Assembly (NCBI GenBank): GCA_020631735.1
Contig: CM036167.1
Location: forward strand, 1,306,988-1,370,987
Source: Saccharum officinarum
Taxonomy: Eukaryota; Streptophyta; Magnoliopsida; Poales; Poaceae
DNA: 64,000 nt
Direction: 5' to 3'
Numbering within the stretch: position 1 is the first letter of the stretch; the number at the start of each line of letters is the position of its first letter. Made by a program: the position numbers and the translations under genes. Positions 24,540-36,463 of this stretch are shown one piece after another. The notes under the pieces are model-generated. The model saw only the letters and a list, made by a program, of their open reading frames with translations, made no database searches and was not told the origin of the DNA.

Positions 24540-25104
24540 TCTACTTTATGTCAGCTGATCTATTCATCCTTGTCGCATCAACCATCATATTCGATATACA
24601 AGATGCTAGATGTCAGTATATTTTTGTCTAAAAAAAATCTATCTATGAGCTCTGATAAAGCTAAATCTCACTGCATGTTTTATCCCTTCATGCAAGATGT
24701 TACATCATTCTCACTAAATGTCTCACTAACTTACAATCCTTTCATGCAAGCTATCCATATCATCCCTCATTAATTACAAAAAATGTTCATCTCATTCTCA
24801 TCTATATTACGTGCAATACTTTTTTTGAGCAAAATTATGTACAATATTTTTAATCTTTAATCTATTAACTTGCAAGTCATCTACATACTCTATTTGTTTC
24901 ATCATCTATTCTTCTATAATGTGATCAAATATTCTGCTTTTCTTCTATTAGCTTACCGATTTTTACCAGCCTGATACAATAAAATAACATGCAATTAAAA
25001 TTTATATTGTGTATTAAGACTCATTAATTCATATAGTAATGTTATGTATATAATAGATTTATTTTTAAGAAAATCCCGCGACAACGTGCGGTTTATGTTT
25101 CTAG
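24540..25104 (+). mobile_element. probable non-autonomous Helitron (3' end well supported)
   Basis: The 3' end shows a small hairpin (CCGC at 25076-25079 pairing with GCGG at 25088-25091), 13 nt, then CTAG at 25101-25104 followed by T. The preceding ATTTATTTTTAAGAAAATCC context is typical of grass Helitrons. The 5' end is a guess at A|TCTACTTTATG (24540). The interior is AT-rich and has no gene. Confidence 0.45.
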
Positions 25105-25754
25105 TATTAGATAACATTGTTCATGGAATCCAAGGCTCAATAATGTTTTTCTATACACCATTGCAGTGCATCTTGACAAGATCCAATTCAGTCTTCTGGG
25201 CCCTAACCATCAACTAAAGCTTGTCGCGAACAAATATCTTAGAGCTCGATCGACATGCATGCATGCCTTTACTAGTATATCACGGTGGTACCAGCCGTAA
25301 TATGTGCGGTATGCTTATCACCAGACACCAGCGCGGCAAGAATGCGTGATGAGGCCGGTCCTTATCTGACTCAAAGCTCCAGAGATTTCGCCGCGCACGG
25401 CGTACTTGCTGGTCGATCTCCTGACGCGTCCCTCGGCCCGCATCCAACGGCTCAGAGGCGCCCGCACATCGTCTGGATCGTGTCATCATAAACCCGGTAG
25501 GGCACGGTACGTCCGTCCGCACGCACGTGCCACGCTTTTCTTCTCGACAGTCGACACGAGGGCGCCCGGCTCGTCCAGTGCGTGGCGTCCTGGAATTGGC
25601 CTTCCGCAGTGGATCTTATCTGCTCGAGGAAATTCGTTGTCGCGTGGCCCGGCTCCGAGTGAGCCAGCCCGAGCCCGGCAAATCAAAACAGTTCGTCTAT
25701 TGGTGTCTCATTTTGTGAGATTTGCTATTCTGCCACCTCATTGAGATGCGTTGA
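25105..25754. other. intergenic, no gene recognised
   Basis: A GC-rich stretch (25280-25700) opens overlapping ORFs on both strands without any recognisable domain or gene signals. Confidence 0.4.
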
Positions 25755-26007
25755 TACTCCTCCGTCCCTCCAAAATACCGGCCAAAATAGTTTCTCACTT
25801 TCACCTAAGTTAAATGTATTTAATGCTATTACATTTATAAAATATTAACATTACTTACAGTATATAGAATAAATATTTGATTAAAATATACTTCGTGGAT
25901 CATTTAACGAAACAAATTGATATGTCAATATTTTTTTCTATAAGCTTTAACCAAAATTAGTTATAACAAAACAAAAAAAACGACTATATATTTGATGAAT
26001 GGGAGTA
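25755..26007. mobile_element. degenerate Stowaway MITE
   Basis: Starts TA|CTCCTCCGTCCCTCC and ends ATGAATGGGAG|TA, 249 bp between the TA pairs, AT-rich interior. The left end is well conserved, the right end less so. Confidence 0.6.
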
Positions 26008-26449
26008 CTTTGTACTGAAGTTTGGGAAAGACCGATATGTTATATTTTTGGACAGCACCTAATTTAACCATTTTTATAAAACCTAAAACAAACTTTGAGG
26101 TGTCATCCTCAACTTTGGTACCAAAATATGGACAATATTATGCCTGTTTGGTAGGATTTTAGTTTCTCCTAAAAACATTTTAGATTCGGTGTTTTTTCTT
26201 GAAAACGCAAGATCAGGTACGTTTGTGAAGTCATTTGTCTCGTTAGCTGGTTTCTAATATGAAGAAATTGAATTGAGAAGTGAATCAGAATCACCAGAAA
26301 CAAAATTTTACCGGATTCCCCCTCCTAATGCTAATGTGGAAAGGAAAATTGTTTATCTATTTCTTTGTTCTAATAATCACCCAGCAGGAACACCGTTTGA
26401 GAAACCGAACCCACAATTCCCGTGAAACGGAGCCTAAAAATATGGCTCA

Positions 26450-27552
26450 CACTACTACATGCTCCGGTAGAGGCTTGCCGCTTTTGCGTAGCTATCTCTA
26501 CAAATGTTTATCTTTTTCTTTGTTCTAATCACCTCTATAAATTATTTTTAGAAATAATAAATCAAGTAAAAAAATAGCAACTTTTTAAGAACTTGGAGAA
26601 GTCACCACCACGCAAGTCCGATCGTAATATTCACAAGCCATAAGTCACTTGATTTTTTGCAAGAAATACATATGTAGCTTCCTTAACCACTTCACCTCAA
26701 AATCACTTCTGACTAAAGTGTAGCTACATTCCTTTTGCATTCGCTTTCATAGATTTTTGAAATAAATATTTAGGACCATAATAAATTCAAATGAAAAAGG
26801 TTTTAACTGAAAAGTTGTAGATATCGTCGAGTTTTACGACTTTGGTTTTAGTCATTTCTCCATCCAATGTTTGATAATTTGGAATTTTAAAATGTGAGAA
26901 GTTCAAACAAAATTGATAAATTGTTTCAAATGAAAAGATTGTCAACTAGAAAGTTGTATTATATTTTTTAGATCTACAACTTTTCTTGTCGTTTCTCCAT
27001 CCATGGTCGTTTGAAAATTTGAATTTCAAAATATGAGGACTTAAAACTAAATTTTTGGATCTCAGAGTATTTTAAATAAAAAGTCATCAACTGTAATGTT
27101 TTAGATATTTTTTAATTTGTAACTTTGGTTTTTGGTCATTCTACATCTGAAGTTGTTTAAAAATTCAAAAAAATGAATTTCAAAATATAAAAACTTCAAA
27201 CAGAATTTGCAATATGATTTCAAATGACAAAGTCATCAACAACAAAGTTGTAGATCTTCTCGAGGAATACAACATCGATATAAAATTTGTTTTCATCCAA
27301 CTTGGTTTAAAAAGTCATGAATTTTACTGTGTTACACCTATTTTAGAGATGGCTCCAAATCCTGTCGCCTCTACAATCGCTATATTATAGAGGCGGTCCT
27401 AGATCTAACTGCTCCTATGGGGCATGAGGCGTTAAAAATATATTTCTAGAGATGGCTTATTTCGGAAAACAATTTTAAAGATAATTCTGGATATATAGAG
27501 CGCCTCTATAAAAAAACGAAGATGTTTCTAGAAAATCAATTATGTAGTAGTG
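26450..27552. mobile_element. non-autonomous CACTA transposon
   Basis: The element begins CACTACTACAT (26450) and ends ATGTAGTAGTG (27552), a perfect 11-bp terminal inverted repeat with the CACTA hallmark. Subterminal blocks with AGAGGCGGTCC, GAGATGGCT and AGCGCCTCTATA are typical of grass CACTA elements. The flanking triplets TCA (left) and TTA (right) are an imperfect 3-bp target duplication. Length 1,103 bp; no transposase. Confidence 0.8.
26790..27330. repeat. diverged tandem repeats inside the CACTA element
   Basis: About four diverged units of roughly 130-140 bp, each with the blocks TCAAATGA(A/C)AAAG, TCAACTA.AAAGTTGTAGAT, ACTTTGGTTTTGGTCATTTC and CATCCAA. Such arrays recur in grass CACTA and Mutator elements and are not coding. 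Confidence 0.6.
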
Positions 27553-28535
27553 TTATTTCAGTCTTTTGGCATGGCTCCAGCTCTTACTCTAGCTCCAACC
27601 GCAGCTTTGGCATAGGAGGCAGAAGGCCGTATATGTTAAAACCCAACAAGGGCGACCTGCTCCTCGGCCAGGAGCGACGGCCACGTCGCTCAGCATGCCT
27701 CCTGCCGTTCGATGTTGTGCTGGATGACGCTCGTTTGTCGCCGCAGCTTCAACCTTGTTCGATTCATGTTGGAATCCGATTCTATACTCGCCCTCTCTTC
27801 GTCCTGTTCAGAGTCGAATCGCCTAGGCTTCTGCCCGATCTGGGTTTTTACAGCCTCGGCTTCTCGCCGATGGAACCCCCCGCTTCTTTATCGTCTTTGT
27901 GTTCTCTCCGTTCGCTGCTCCTCGTTTGGCTCCGCTCCACGCCGCCATCGCCGTCGCCGGCCCGGTCCTGCCCTCTCCGCCGCTGCGCTCGCCCCTTCTT
28001 CTTGCTGCTCCTGCCTCCTCCATGGTGCGGCATCTTAGTTCTCCTCCGTGATCTGGGCCTGCGCTTCTTCGTCTCCCGGCCGCGCTCTGTCCCCCACATC
28101 GGTGCGCCGTTCTTGGCGGACCTCGTGCGGGCACGGTGCCGTCGGCGCCGGCGGAGGAGGCAGGACCGGCGGCCCACGCCGGCGTTTCCGGTCAGCGGAG
28201 GAGGCAGGGGAGGCCAGGTATAGCGGCGTTTGCAGCACGCGGTTCTGCGCCACGCGCGGCCACAGTGCTTTAGCCATTTTCTTCTCCATTCGTATTCGGT
28301 TTTTCTTTGTACTGATTCCTCTTCCGTCTCCAGCCCGTCTACGCGCACCGCATCCGTTGTGCTTTTTCACGGTTATACACCTCACAGGAAACGAATCGGC
28401 CCTTGGAATCGTCGTTGTGAGTGAGTCTTCCATCCCATGCCTGTGCTGCTTATACATCTCGTGTATTTTACATTCTGATGGAATTGATTTTCAGTTATTG
28501 TGCCTCCTGTTGTTGCCTTCTCCAATGTCTGGGGG

Positions 28536-28627
28536 TGCATGTCAATGTAGAGTTAGGCGATGCTTTATGCGCGGCTCAGTGTGCATGTCAGTGTAGAGTT
28601 AGGCGATGCTTTGTGCGCGGCTCAGAG
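28536..28627 (+). repeat. 46-bp tandem duplication in the Helitron leader
   Basis: Two adjacent 46-bp copies (28536-28581, 28582-28627) sharing GTAGAGTTAGGCGATGCTTT and differing at only a few bases. Two further diverged tandem duplications lie nearby: about 41 bp with GGATGTG(G/C)TG(C/G)TATTAATT near 28848-28925, and about 59 bp with CCACGTTACATT near 29209-29320. Confidence 0.75.
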
Positions 28628-29782
28628 GTTCTTATTTTTGTGTTAATTACATGCAGTCAGTCTTCAGTACGCTTGTTGTGTTGTTATAGGTTTCCTTCCA
28701 AAAACTGAGTTACAACATATGGTTGACCTGTATAGAGTTAGAGATAGTTCAGAGGTCATGATTTCCGTGTAAATTTCATGCACCCAGTTCTATCTATGAT
28801 GGGTCTACTGTTAGAGGTTTGTTGTTCGGTTTAGAGTTGCAGGATGTGGTGCTATTAATTCCCTACAGCCAGCTTCGTACAGGATGTGCTGGTATTAATT
28901 TCGTACACGCAGCTTCGGTTGGGATTCTTATGTCGCTATAGGTTTCGTTCCAAAATTAGAGTCACAGGATATGGTTTACCTCTCTAGACTTAAAGCCTCG
29001 TTTTCAGATTCGTTTCATGCAGGCAGTCATATTTTGGATTGTTCTACTTTTATAGCTTTGGTTTCCAAATTTGAGTTATACAATGTCGGTTGCCTCTCCG
29101 CTCCATTGGTTTGGGGGTTATCTTACAAACAGTCCCGTTGCAGCACAGCTTCGCGCTTGCTGCAGTCTTCAGCGGTGTGTGGGACAGATTATGCTGTTTG
29201 TCACGTTGCCACGTTACATTGATTCCTCGTTATAACCCTCATAGTGCCTGTCTTGTCTCCACGTTACATTCTTTTCTAATTACACCGCTAATAGTACCTG
29301 TGTTGCTTAGTGGTCCTTTTGTTCAACAGTTGCAGGGATTGGGTTCTCTGGTTACTGGCTTCGTGTCTTGGATACTCGACCGCCAGCCACCACGTATTTA
29401 CCTCAGGCCTGCTTCTTCTGGTTGTTGTTCTGTGCTGATTGAGCTCGGGCCTACTTCAGTGTTCGCTTTAGGCCAGTCTTCTTGTTCAGGTAACTATGAT
29501 TTCCCAATGTGCACACATGTTCCCTTTACATACCAACAGTGACAATAACAGATTAAGCTGATATGCTTACGAATTTTTTTCCTCCTTGCTTGGGAATTGG
29601 AAGTACGCCGAGAGCGGGCCGGCTGTTTTCTGCGACGACAAAAACTATTTGCGAAAATAAATTATATTCCACACAGCTACACAAATATATGTTTCCAGCT
29701 TTTGCACAGAAATTCAGCTCGAAGAAGGCCAGCTCTACACACAGATAGGCTACTTCAGCTTTACTCCTCAGTGATTCATCCA

Positions 29783-30250
29783 ATGTTTTCTCCGAATGCA
29801 TCATATGTAGCTGTTCTGTGCGATGTGGCATACCAGTGTGCTTTGCCTTATATATCATCTGTACACGAGGTGCTAGAGGATGGGACACATATCTATGGTA
29901 TAGAGTATGAGGTGTTTCCCAGTCCCACCTACAGTGGTCCTCGGACCTTCTTTTTCTAGGGTGATCCTCGGTCAGATCTGGCTGTAGCATACGAATCAGC
30001 TGCCATGGACGGTTTAGCTGCATTAGAAAGATTTTATGGTTTTGTTGTCGTTGACAACGGATTGCGTACCTTGCAGCTATATAGGTCCGTAGCGCTAAGG
30101 CTTTTGCCTGTTGCGAATAGAGGTGCACAACTAGCTAGGTTCGTGATAGCAGCTTCACATCAACAATGTATACCTTGGTCTACTTTGACCGTATGTGCTC
30201 AACAATTACTGGCTGAAGTGGCCTCAGATTCACAGGGTTCCAATTTGTAG
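29783..30250 (+). pseudogene. unrecognised Helitron-leader ORF split by one in-frame stop
   Basis: From the ATG at 29783 (MFSPNASYVAVLCDVAYQCA) the frame stays open for 58 residues to a TAG at 29957-29959. It continues in the same frame for 96 more residues (GDPRSDLAVAYESAAMDGLA, then ALERFYGFVVVDNGLRTLQL) to a final stop at 30248-30250. The second half resembles a family of uncharacterised plant proteins with the pattern YESAA...FL..YGFVV.D, found widely in grasses and often near transposons; that is recollection. The TAG lies in CTTTTTCTAG|G, which could instead be a splice acceptor, so an intron rather than a nonsense mutation is possible. Function unknown. Confidence 0.45.
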
Positions 30251-30561
30251 CACCTATGCTTTTTTCTAATCATGTGTCATGTCCTGTAAACGGTATCCGG
30301 TATTATTGTAACCGTTGATCGCTAATAAATACAAGAGCATTGCATCGCCTTTGTGCCCAAATGTCCCAACAATTATTCTTCTTCCAGCGAGCTATCATAC
30401 GCTCAAAAGGCGGGGTTCCCTCCGTGCCTTCCCATGTTATGCATGTAAGATAGGTGTTGTTTGATGGTTTCCACACATCCATCAGGGTGCCTGGCAATTA
30501 CAGAATGTGGGTCAGGCTCCATAGGCAGCTACGTTCCTTGTCAACATACTTAAATGGTTCG

Positions 30562-30775
30562 TGTTTTAGGTTCCATACGCGTGCACTGTAGGTCCAATTA
30601 GATGTAAAATATTTCTATTCGGGAATCGCTTCGTTCATTTAATTTCTATGCTAGGATACAGAGCTTGCTGTTTGATGTTCCATACACGTCCACCATAGGG
30701 ACAGTTAGATGTAAATGTTTCTATTCGGTAATTGCTTCATTCATTTAGTTCCTATGTTACGCTACATACCTATCA
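30562..30775 (+). repeat. two-copy 107-bp tandem duplication in the Helitron leader
   Basis: Diverged copies share TTCCATAC(G/A)CGT, TTAGATGTAAA, TTTCTATTCGG and TCATTTA(A/G)TT at a constant period of 107 bp. No coding function is evident. Confidence 0.65.
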
Positions 30776-31482
30776 AACAATATAGATTCAGATCCACAGC
30801 TGCTCAAGTGCCCTGTCAATACATTTACATGTCTATTTGAAAGGATTATTTTCATTGCTTCCTTTCTATTATGAGCTACATAGCTCTCGCAACCTGCGGA
30901 TTTCACGGTCCATATGTCCGCACGACAGCCATGTATGTATATAGTCTATCAGTGTTTATTGACAAATGTTTCCCGTTCTTACTGCTATAGTAAACCTAAC
31001 TATACATGGCTGCAATTATCAGCGGACGCCTCTCTACGTCCAGGCGCCTCCGTTATAGCCAGCTCTACGTGCCGCCGCGCCAGGGGAAGTATGTACCCTC
31101 TAAGCGCTTAGGCTTTTAAATCTACATATAATACCAGATAAATGCCCTCCTTATCTTTGTTACCCTATATCTTCCAAATAGGAAACAATACTTCCTGCGC
31201 TCTACAGACTTCTGATCCTTCAAGTGCTAGAGCTAAAAGGAGAAAAATGTTAGCCCAGCACCGTTCCGTGTGGGGAGGTATTAAAAATTACCATAATTAG
31301 TACATGGACCACATTCCTATCCCATGGAAAAACTTATAACACCAGCCTATAATCAGGTGCTGCAACGGCTCAGAGTGCTGATTTAGAGTGTGGCCAGTTC
31401 GATGACGATTTTGTGCAAGCCCTGAAAGGTATATGAGGTGGAACTTGCCTTCGGATTCTCTTTCCGTACGGTGGATGCTGAG

Positions 31483-34400
31483 ATAGAATCGTTAACAACT
31501 CATCTATATCTGCCTCCATGTTTTCCATCTATGATACAGTGTCTTATCCCGGAAGATCATACTATGGTGCTCCTGGTCAGCAATGCTCTAACTGTAGAGC
31601 ACTTTTTTGGTATGCTAAAAATGTGGGCAAGGATAGGCACGGTGCTCCCTGCTCAGTCATCTATAACAAATGCTGCAAGGGAGGAAAGGTGGTTATACCG
31701 CGCTTCGATGCAAGACCTGAACCCTTAGCAAGCCTTGCAAGATTCAACGGGGGGCCTACCTCAAACAAGTTCATGAAAAGCATTAGGCAATACAATTGCC
31801 TTTTTGCATTTACTTCTATGGGAGCTAACATAGATCGTTCTATGAACGATGGTAGAGGCCCACCAGTTTTCAAAATCTCCGGTCAAATTCATCACCGCAT
31901 CGGTGCTTTGGTGCCACCTGATGGCCAATCTCCAAAGTTTATTTAGCTGTATGTATATGATACAGCCAATGAGATTCAAAACAGGATTGCTTCTCTAGCC
32001 CATGGTGATAGTAGAGAACCAGATTTGGATCCTGATATTATACAATCTCTAGCATCTATGCTTGATCAGCATAACCAGTTTGCTCAACTATTTAGGACAG
32101 CTAGGGACAAGTTAGCAGATGGTAATAGTGAAGAGTTTGTAATTCGAATTGTGGGCCCAAAGGAGGGAGAATCAGCTCAGTACAGTCTACCGACAACTGA
32201 TCAGCTAGCAATGCTTGTGGTAGGTGACTTAAGTCCCGAGGCTTTTGAGCGAGATATTATCATACAGCGACAGTCAGGAGGTCTTGAGCAGATTTCTTCT
32301 CTGCATCCTGCTTTCATGGCGCTGCAGTACCCTTTATTGTTTCCATTTGCTGAACGAGGGTGGCAGCCTGCAGTCATGTACACTGGTGTCACAAACATCA
32401 GCTCATGCTCATGTCAAGGTTACAATGCAGGATTATTACTGTTATATGTTCCACTACAGGAGAGATGAACCAAATCCATACCTATGTTATGGTGCACTAT
32501 CAAGTCAGGCCAAAGTCGATGCTCGAGCCTGTGTAGATGAGAACAGGCTCCGGTTCATAGCAGACAATCAGGCTGACATTAGAATGGAGAGCATTCAAGG
32601 TTTATGTGATGCTGTTAGCAGAGGATCCACAGAGGGCAGTGAGGTCGGGAAAATGACTATACTGCCGGCATCATACACAGGAGGAAGACGATACATGATA
32701 CAAAACTATCATGATGGCATAGCTATTTGCCGAGAATATGGCCCTCCTGATTTTTTTGTAACATTTACTTGCAATCCCAGGTGGTTGGAGATTTCAGAGG
32801 CCATTTTTGAACCTGGACATAAACCAAGTGATAGAAACGATTTAATAGTTAGAGTCTTCAACATGAAGTTAGAAGAGCTGCTGCACGATATCAAAGACGG
32901 AACACCTTTTGGCCACTGCAATGCAGGTACAAACTTTCATGCAGAATCAACAATCATTCTTCCAAAAGTGTGCCGGCTCATACATTTTCCCTGCTTACAA
33001 GTCTCAAAGCTTACAATCTGATACACGTCTCTTTATCCAAATGCAGTTCTCCATACTGTTGAGTTCCAAAAGAGAGGGCTTCCACATGCACATATTATTA
33101 TCTGGACAACAGCAGATACTTCCAGTCCAACTGCAGCAATGATAGACAAATATATATCAGCAGAGATACCTGATCCAAAAATAGATCCACTAGGTTATGC
33201 TCTTCTCTCCGAGCATATGGTGCACGGCCCCTGTGGTCAAGACAATCCAAAATGTCCATGCATGAAGAATAATAGATGCTCAAAACATTTTCCAAAGCCA
33301 TACCAAGAACAGACTACAGTTGACAAAACTGGCTTTGCTGTGTACAAAAGAAGCCAGGGCCCATTGTTTGTCGAAAAAGGAAGCCATCAACTGGATAATC
33401 GATGGGTTGTCCCGTATAATATGGCATTGTTAAAAAAGTACCAAGCCCATATAAATGTTGAGTGGTGTAACAAGACCACATTCATAAAATATCTCTTCAA
33501 ATATGTTACGAAAGGAGCTGATTGCAGTAAGGCTTATCTACAGAGAATAAAGAGAGGTCAGGCAACACCATATGATAAGGAAACTGATGGTGTAGATGAG
33601 GTCAAGGAGTATCTTAATTGCAGATATATATGTGAGCAGGATGCATGCTGGAGAATGTTTGGCTACGATATTCACCGTCATTATCCTCCAGTGGAACGGA
33701 TGCCCGTACATCTTCCGAACGAAAACTTTGTCACATTCAGTGCTAAGGCCAAGGTTGACAAATTAGTTGATGCAGGATTCCTCAGAAGAACAATGTTAAC
33801 TCAGTGGTTTGTCTGCAACCAAATCTTCCCTGAAGCCAGAGCGCTAACCTATCCACAATTTCCTTCTAAGTGGCTATGGGATCAGAGAGATAGGAAGTGG
33901 TATCCGCGCAAGCAGCGGCACGGTAAAATAGGCCGCCTCCACTATGTCCACCCATCTGCAGGTGAACGGTACTATCTTAGGATGCTGCTTCTCACTGTTA
34001 AGGGTGCTACAAGCTACGGACAGCTTAAATTTCATAATCGAAGATATCACCACACATTCAAAGAAGCCTGCAAGTCACGTGGCCTCCTCGGAGATGACCA
34101 GGAATGGTACGATGCTTTTGATGAGGCCGCAGCATGGGCTACTTCAGCACAGCTACGTAGCTTCTTTGTGACTATGATCCTGTTCTGTGAAGTGGGGGAC
34201 GAGAATAGTTTCTTTGAAAAAGTTTGGCGCCATCTATCTGATGACATTATCTATCAGTACAGAGATATGATCGGTGACCCAAATTATGCGCTTCCTGATT
34301 CAAGAACCAGAGATATTCTTCTTGATGAGCTTTGTACTCTATTCTCGCAGAGTGGCAGAAACATAGTTGACTTCAATCTCCCTCCAAAAACACATGCTCA

Positions 34401-35955
34401 GTACCCTGTTCTCCAAAACCGTCTTGTTGAAGAAGAGTTCTCATATCCTTTAGATCCATCAATTGACATGGGTAATCCAACACGGACACTGAATCAAGAC
34501 CAGATAAATGCCTTCAATAAAATTGTACAAAGAGTGCAGCGAAATGAGCCTGGTTTCTTTTTTGTGTCTGGCTATGGAGGAACTGGTAAAACTTATTTAT
34601 GGAATCGGATAGTTGGCTACTTAAGAGGACTGAACAAGATCGTGTTAACTGTGGCATCTTCTGGTGCTGCATCATTGCTATTGCCAGGAGGTCGCACAGC
34701 GCATTCACGGTTCAAAATACCATGTGAAGTTGAGGACGATATGATTTGCGATGTAAGTAGGGGGACCATGCTTTCTGAGCTCATTGAGCTTACAAGCCTT
34801 GTAATTTGGGATGAGGCTTTGATGGCTAATAGAAAATGCTTCGAGGCTTTAGATCGCACATGCCGTGACATTCAAAAAGCTAAAAATCCCGATGCTGCCC
34901 ATATGCCATTTGGTGGGAAGGTCGTTGTTCTTGGAGGGGATCTTAGACAGATCCTCCCTGTAGTTGAAGGTGGAAGTAAACAAGATATCATAGATGCTAC
35001 TATTATCAGATCACGTTTATGGACACATGTAGAGATATTAAGGCTCGCTCAAAATATGCGCCTGGTTTCAGAGGCACCGGATCCTTCTACGCAGGAGGAG
35101 GTAGCAGCGTTCAGTAGATGGATATTGGACATCGGAGAAGGAAAAATCCCAGCCACTGCAAAGGAAGGAGAAGAAGAGGCCACTTGGATCACAATACCAC
35201 AGGAACTGCTTATAGTCCCTGGTGATGACAAGCTGGCAGCCATTGTGCAAGCTGTATATCCTAATTTTAGTGCTAGATATAAAGATCCTGTGTATCTAGG
35301 TCAAAGGGCCATATTAGCTCCGACAAATGAACTAGCAGATACAATCAATGAATACATGGTCCCTCTGGTGCCAGGCAGACAAAGGGAATGTTTAAGCTCA
35401 GATACTATTGACAAGTCCACTGCTCAGCATGAAGCATACGATCTGCTATATCCGGTTGAATTTTTGAATTCAATTAGTGGCAACAATTTCCCGCAACATA
35501 AGCTTATACTCAAATCAGGAGTCCCCATAATGCCGCTCCGTAACCTAAATCAAAGAGCTGGCCTTTGCAATGGCACAAGACTGATTGTTACCTCAGTTGG
35601 AGAGTGGACCATTGAGGGCAAAATTATGAATGGACGCCATGCAAACCAGACCTTTGCAATACCACGCATTACTTTGTGTATGAAAAGCAACAGATGGCCA
35701 TTTGTGTTACAGCGACGGCAATATCCAGTTAGGATCTGCTATGCTATGACAATCAATAAAAGCCAAGGCCAGACGCTCTTGACTGTTGGTGTATACCTGA
35801 AAACACCAATTTTCTCGCATGGCCAACTTTATGTGGCAATTTCCCGAGTAACATCAAAGAAAGGGCTCAAAATTTATATCGAGGATGAGAATGCTGATCC
35901 TACTGCCGAAACCAGAAACGTTGTGTATCAAGAAGTTCTTCAATATTTAGCCTAG
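31483..35955 (+). pseudogene. Helitron RepHel protein (HUH Rep plus PIF1-like helicase), broken
   Basis: The first part has the Helitron N-terminal block with a Cys-rich motif (CSNCRALFWYAKNVG) and AFTSMGANIDRSMNDGRGPP. The Helitron_like_N region follows (DEPNPYLCYGALSSQAKVDA, FFVTFTCNPRWLEI), then the HUH motif PHAH (codons 33082-33093) and the two-tyrosine motif YLFKYVTKG (Tyr codons 33490 and 33502). The helicase part has Walker A GYGGTGKT (34570-34593), Walker B DEA (34810-34818), GDLRQILPVV and a C-terminal INKSQGQT...GQLYVAISRV motif. Lesions: TAG at 31944-31946 where relatives usually have Gln, and a frameshift between about 32385 and 32425. A 120-bp GT-AG segment (32927-33046) must be spliced out. 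From 33047 to 35955 the frame is open and every catalytic motif is intact. Small upstream exons (about 31181-31277 and 31357-31428) are possible. Confidence 0.85.
32927..33046 (+). other. 120-bp intron flanked by AATGCAG repeats
   Basis: The coding sequence just before it ends AATGCAG and the segment itself ends AATGCAG; it begins GTAC and ends CAG. Removing it joins ...GHCNA to VLHTVEFQKRGLP with the same residue spacing between the FG and EFQKRGLP motifs as in other Helitron Rep proteins. Retained, it brings an in-frame stop. It is therefore an intron, or an insertion that acts as one. Confidence 0.7.
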
Positions 35956-36463
35956 CCATGCATCAGATGTCTGTTAACAAAAAAAAATTTGGTTTTTGTT
36001 AGGTTCTCCATATTACACAGTTGTTTAAGATCATGAAAATGCAGCTCCACAGTGCAAAGTACTGTACTTTGCAATGCCTTTTCGTTCTTTCTATTATCTA
36101 TAGCACCGCAAGCAGACTAATACGTGCATAAGGACGTATAGGTCCTATACGTCATGAGACCTGCGTGTCTTTTCTAGCCAAGATTTGGCATGTATACAGA
36201 CTTTTGTATAATACTGCACTGTGAGGTTTCAGTATATTTTAGTTCCGAACCTATGCAGCATAAATTTTGTTAGTTTGACCAATGCCTAGCCCAGCTAAGC
36301 CTACGTCATTCCTTTTGTTTATTTAATATAAGATAATATAATCTTATCACATTTACACCACCTCTTCTTACAGCTTCTATGCTTAAACTGTTGGCATAAC
36401 GTCTTGACCTCACAGTTACGTGTGCACATATAATACACTATTTTCTTAAAGTGCAGGTTCAGC

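Noticed and set aside
26140..26435. Possible MITE with GCCTGTTTGG / AACGGAGCC ends
   Set aside because: Inverted repeats are weak and no target duplication could be fixed.
27522..28596. ORFs of 182-233 residues in the Helitron leader
   Set aside because: GC-rich low-complexity translations without domains; more likely promoter or leader DNA.
33139..35955. A free-standing cellular PIF1 helicase gene
   Set aside because: It continues in frame from Rep motifs (HUH and two-tyrosine motif) and lies with RPA in a Helitron, so it is the helicase half of RepHel.
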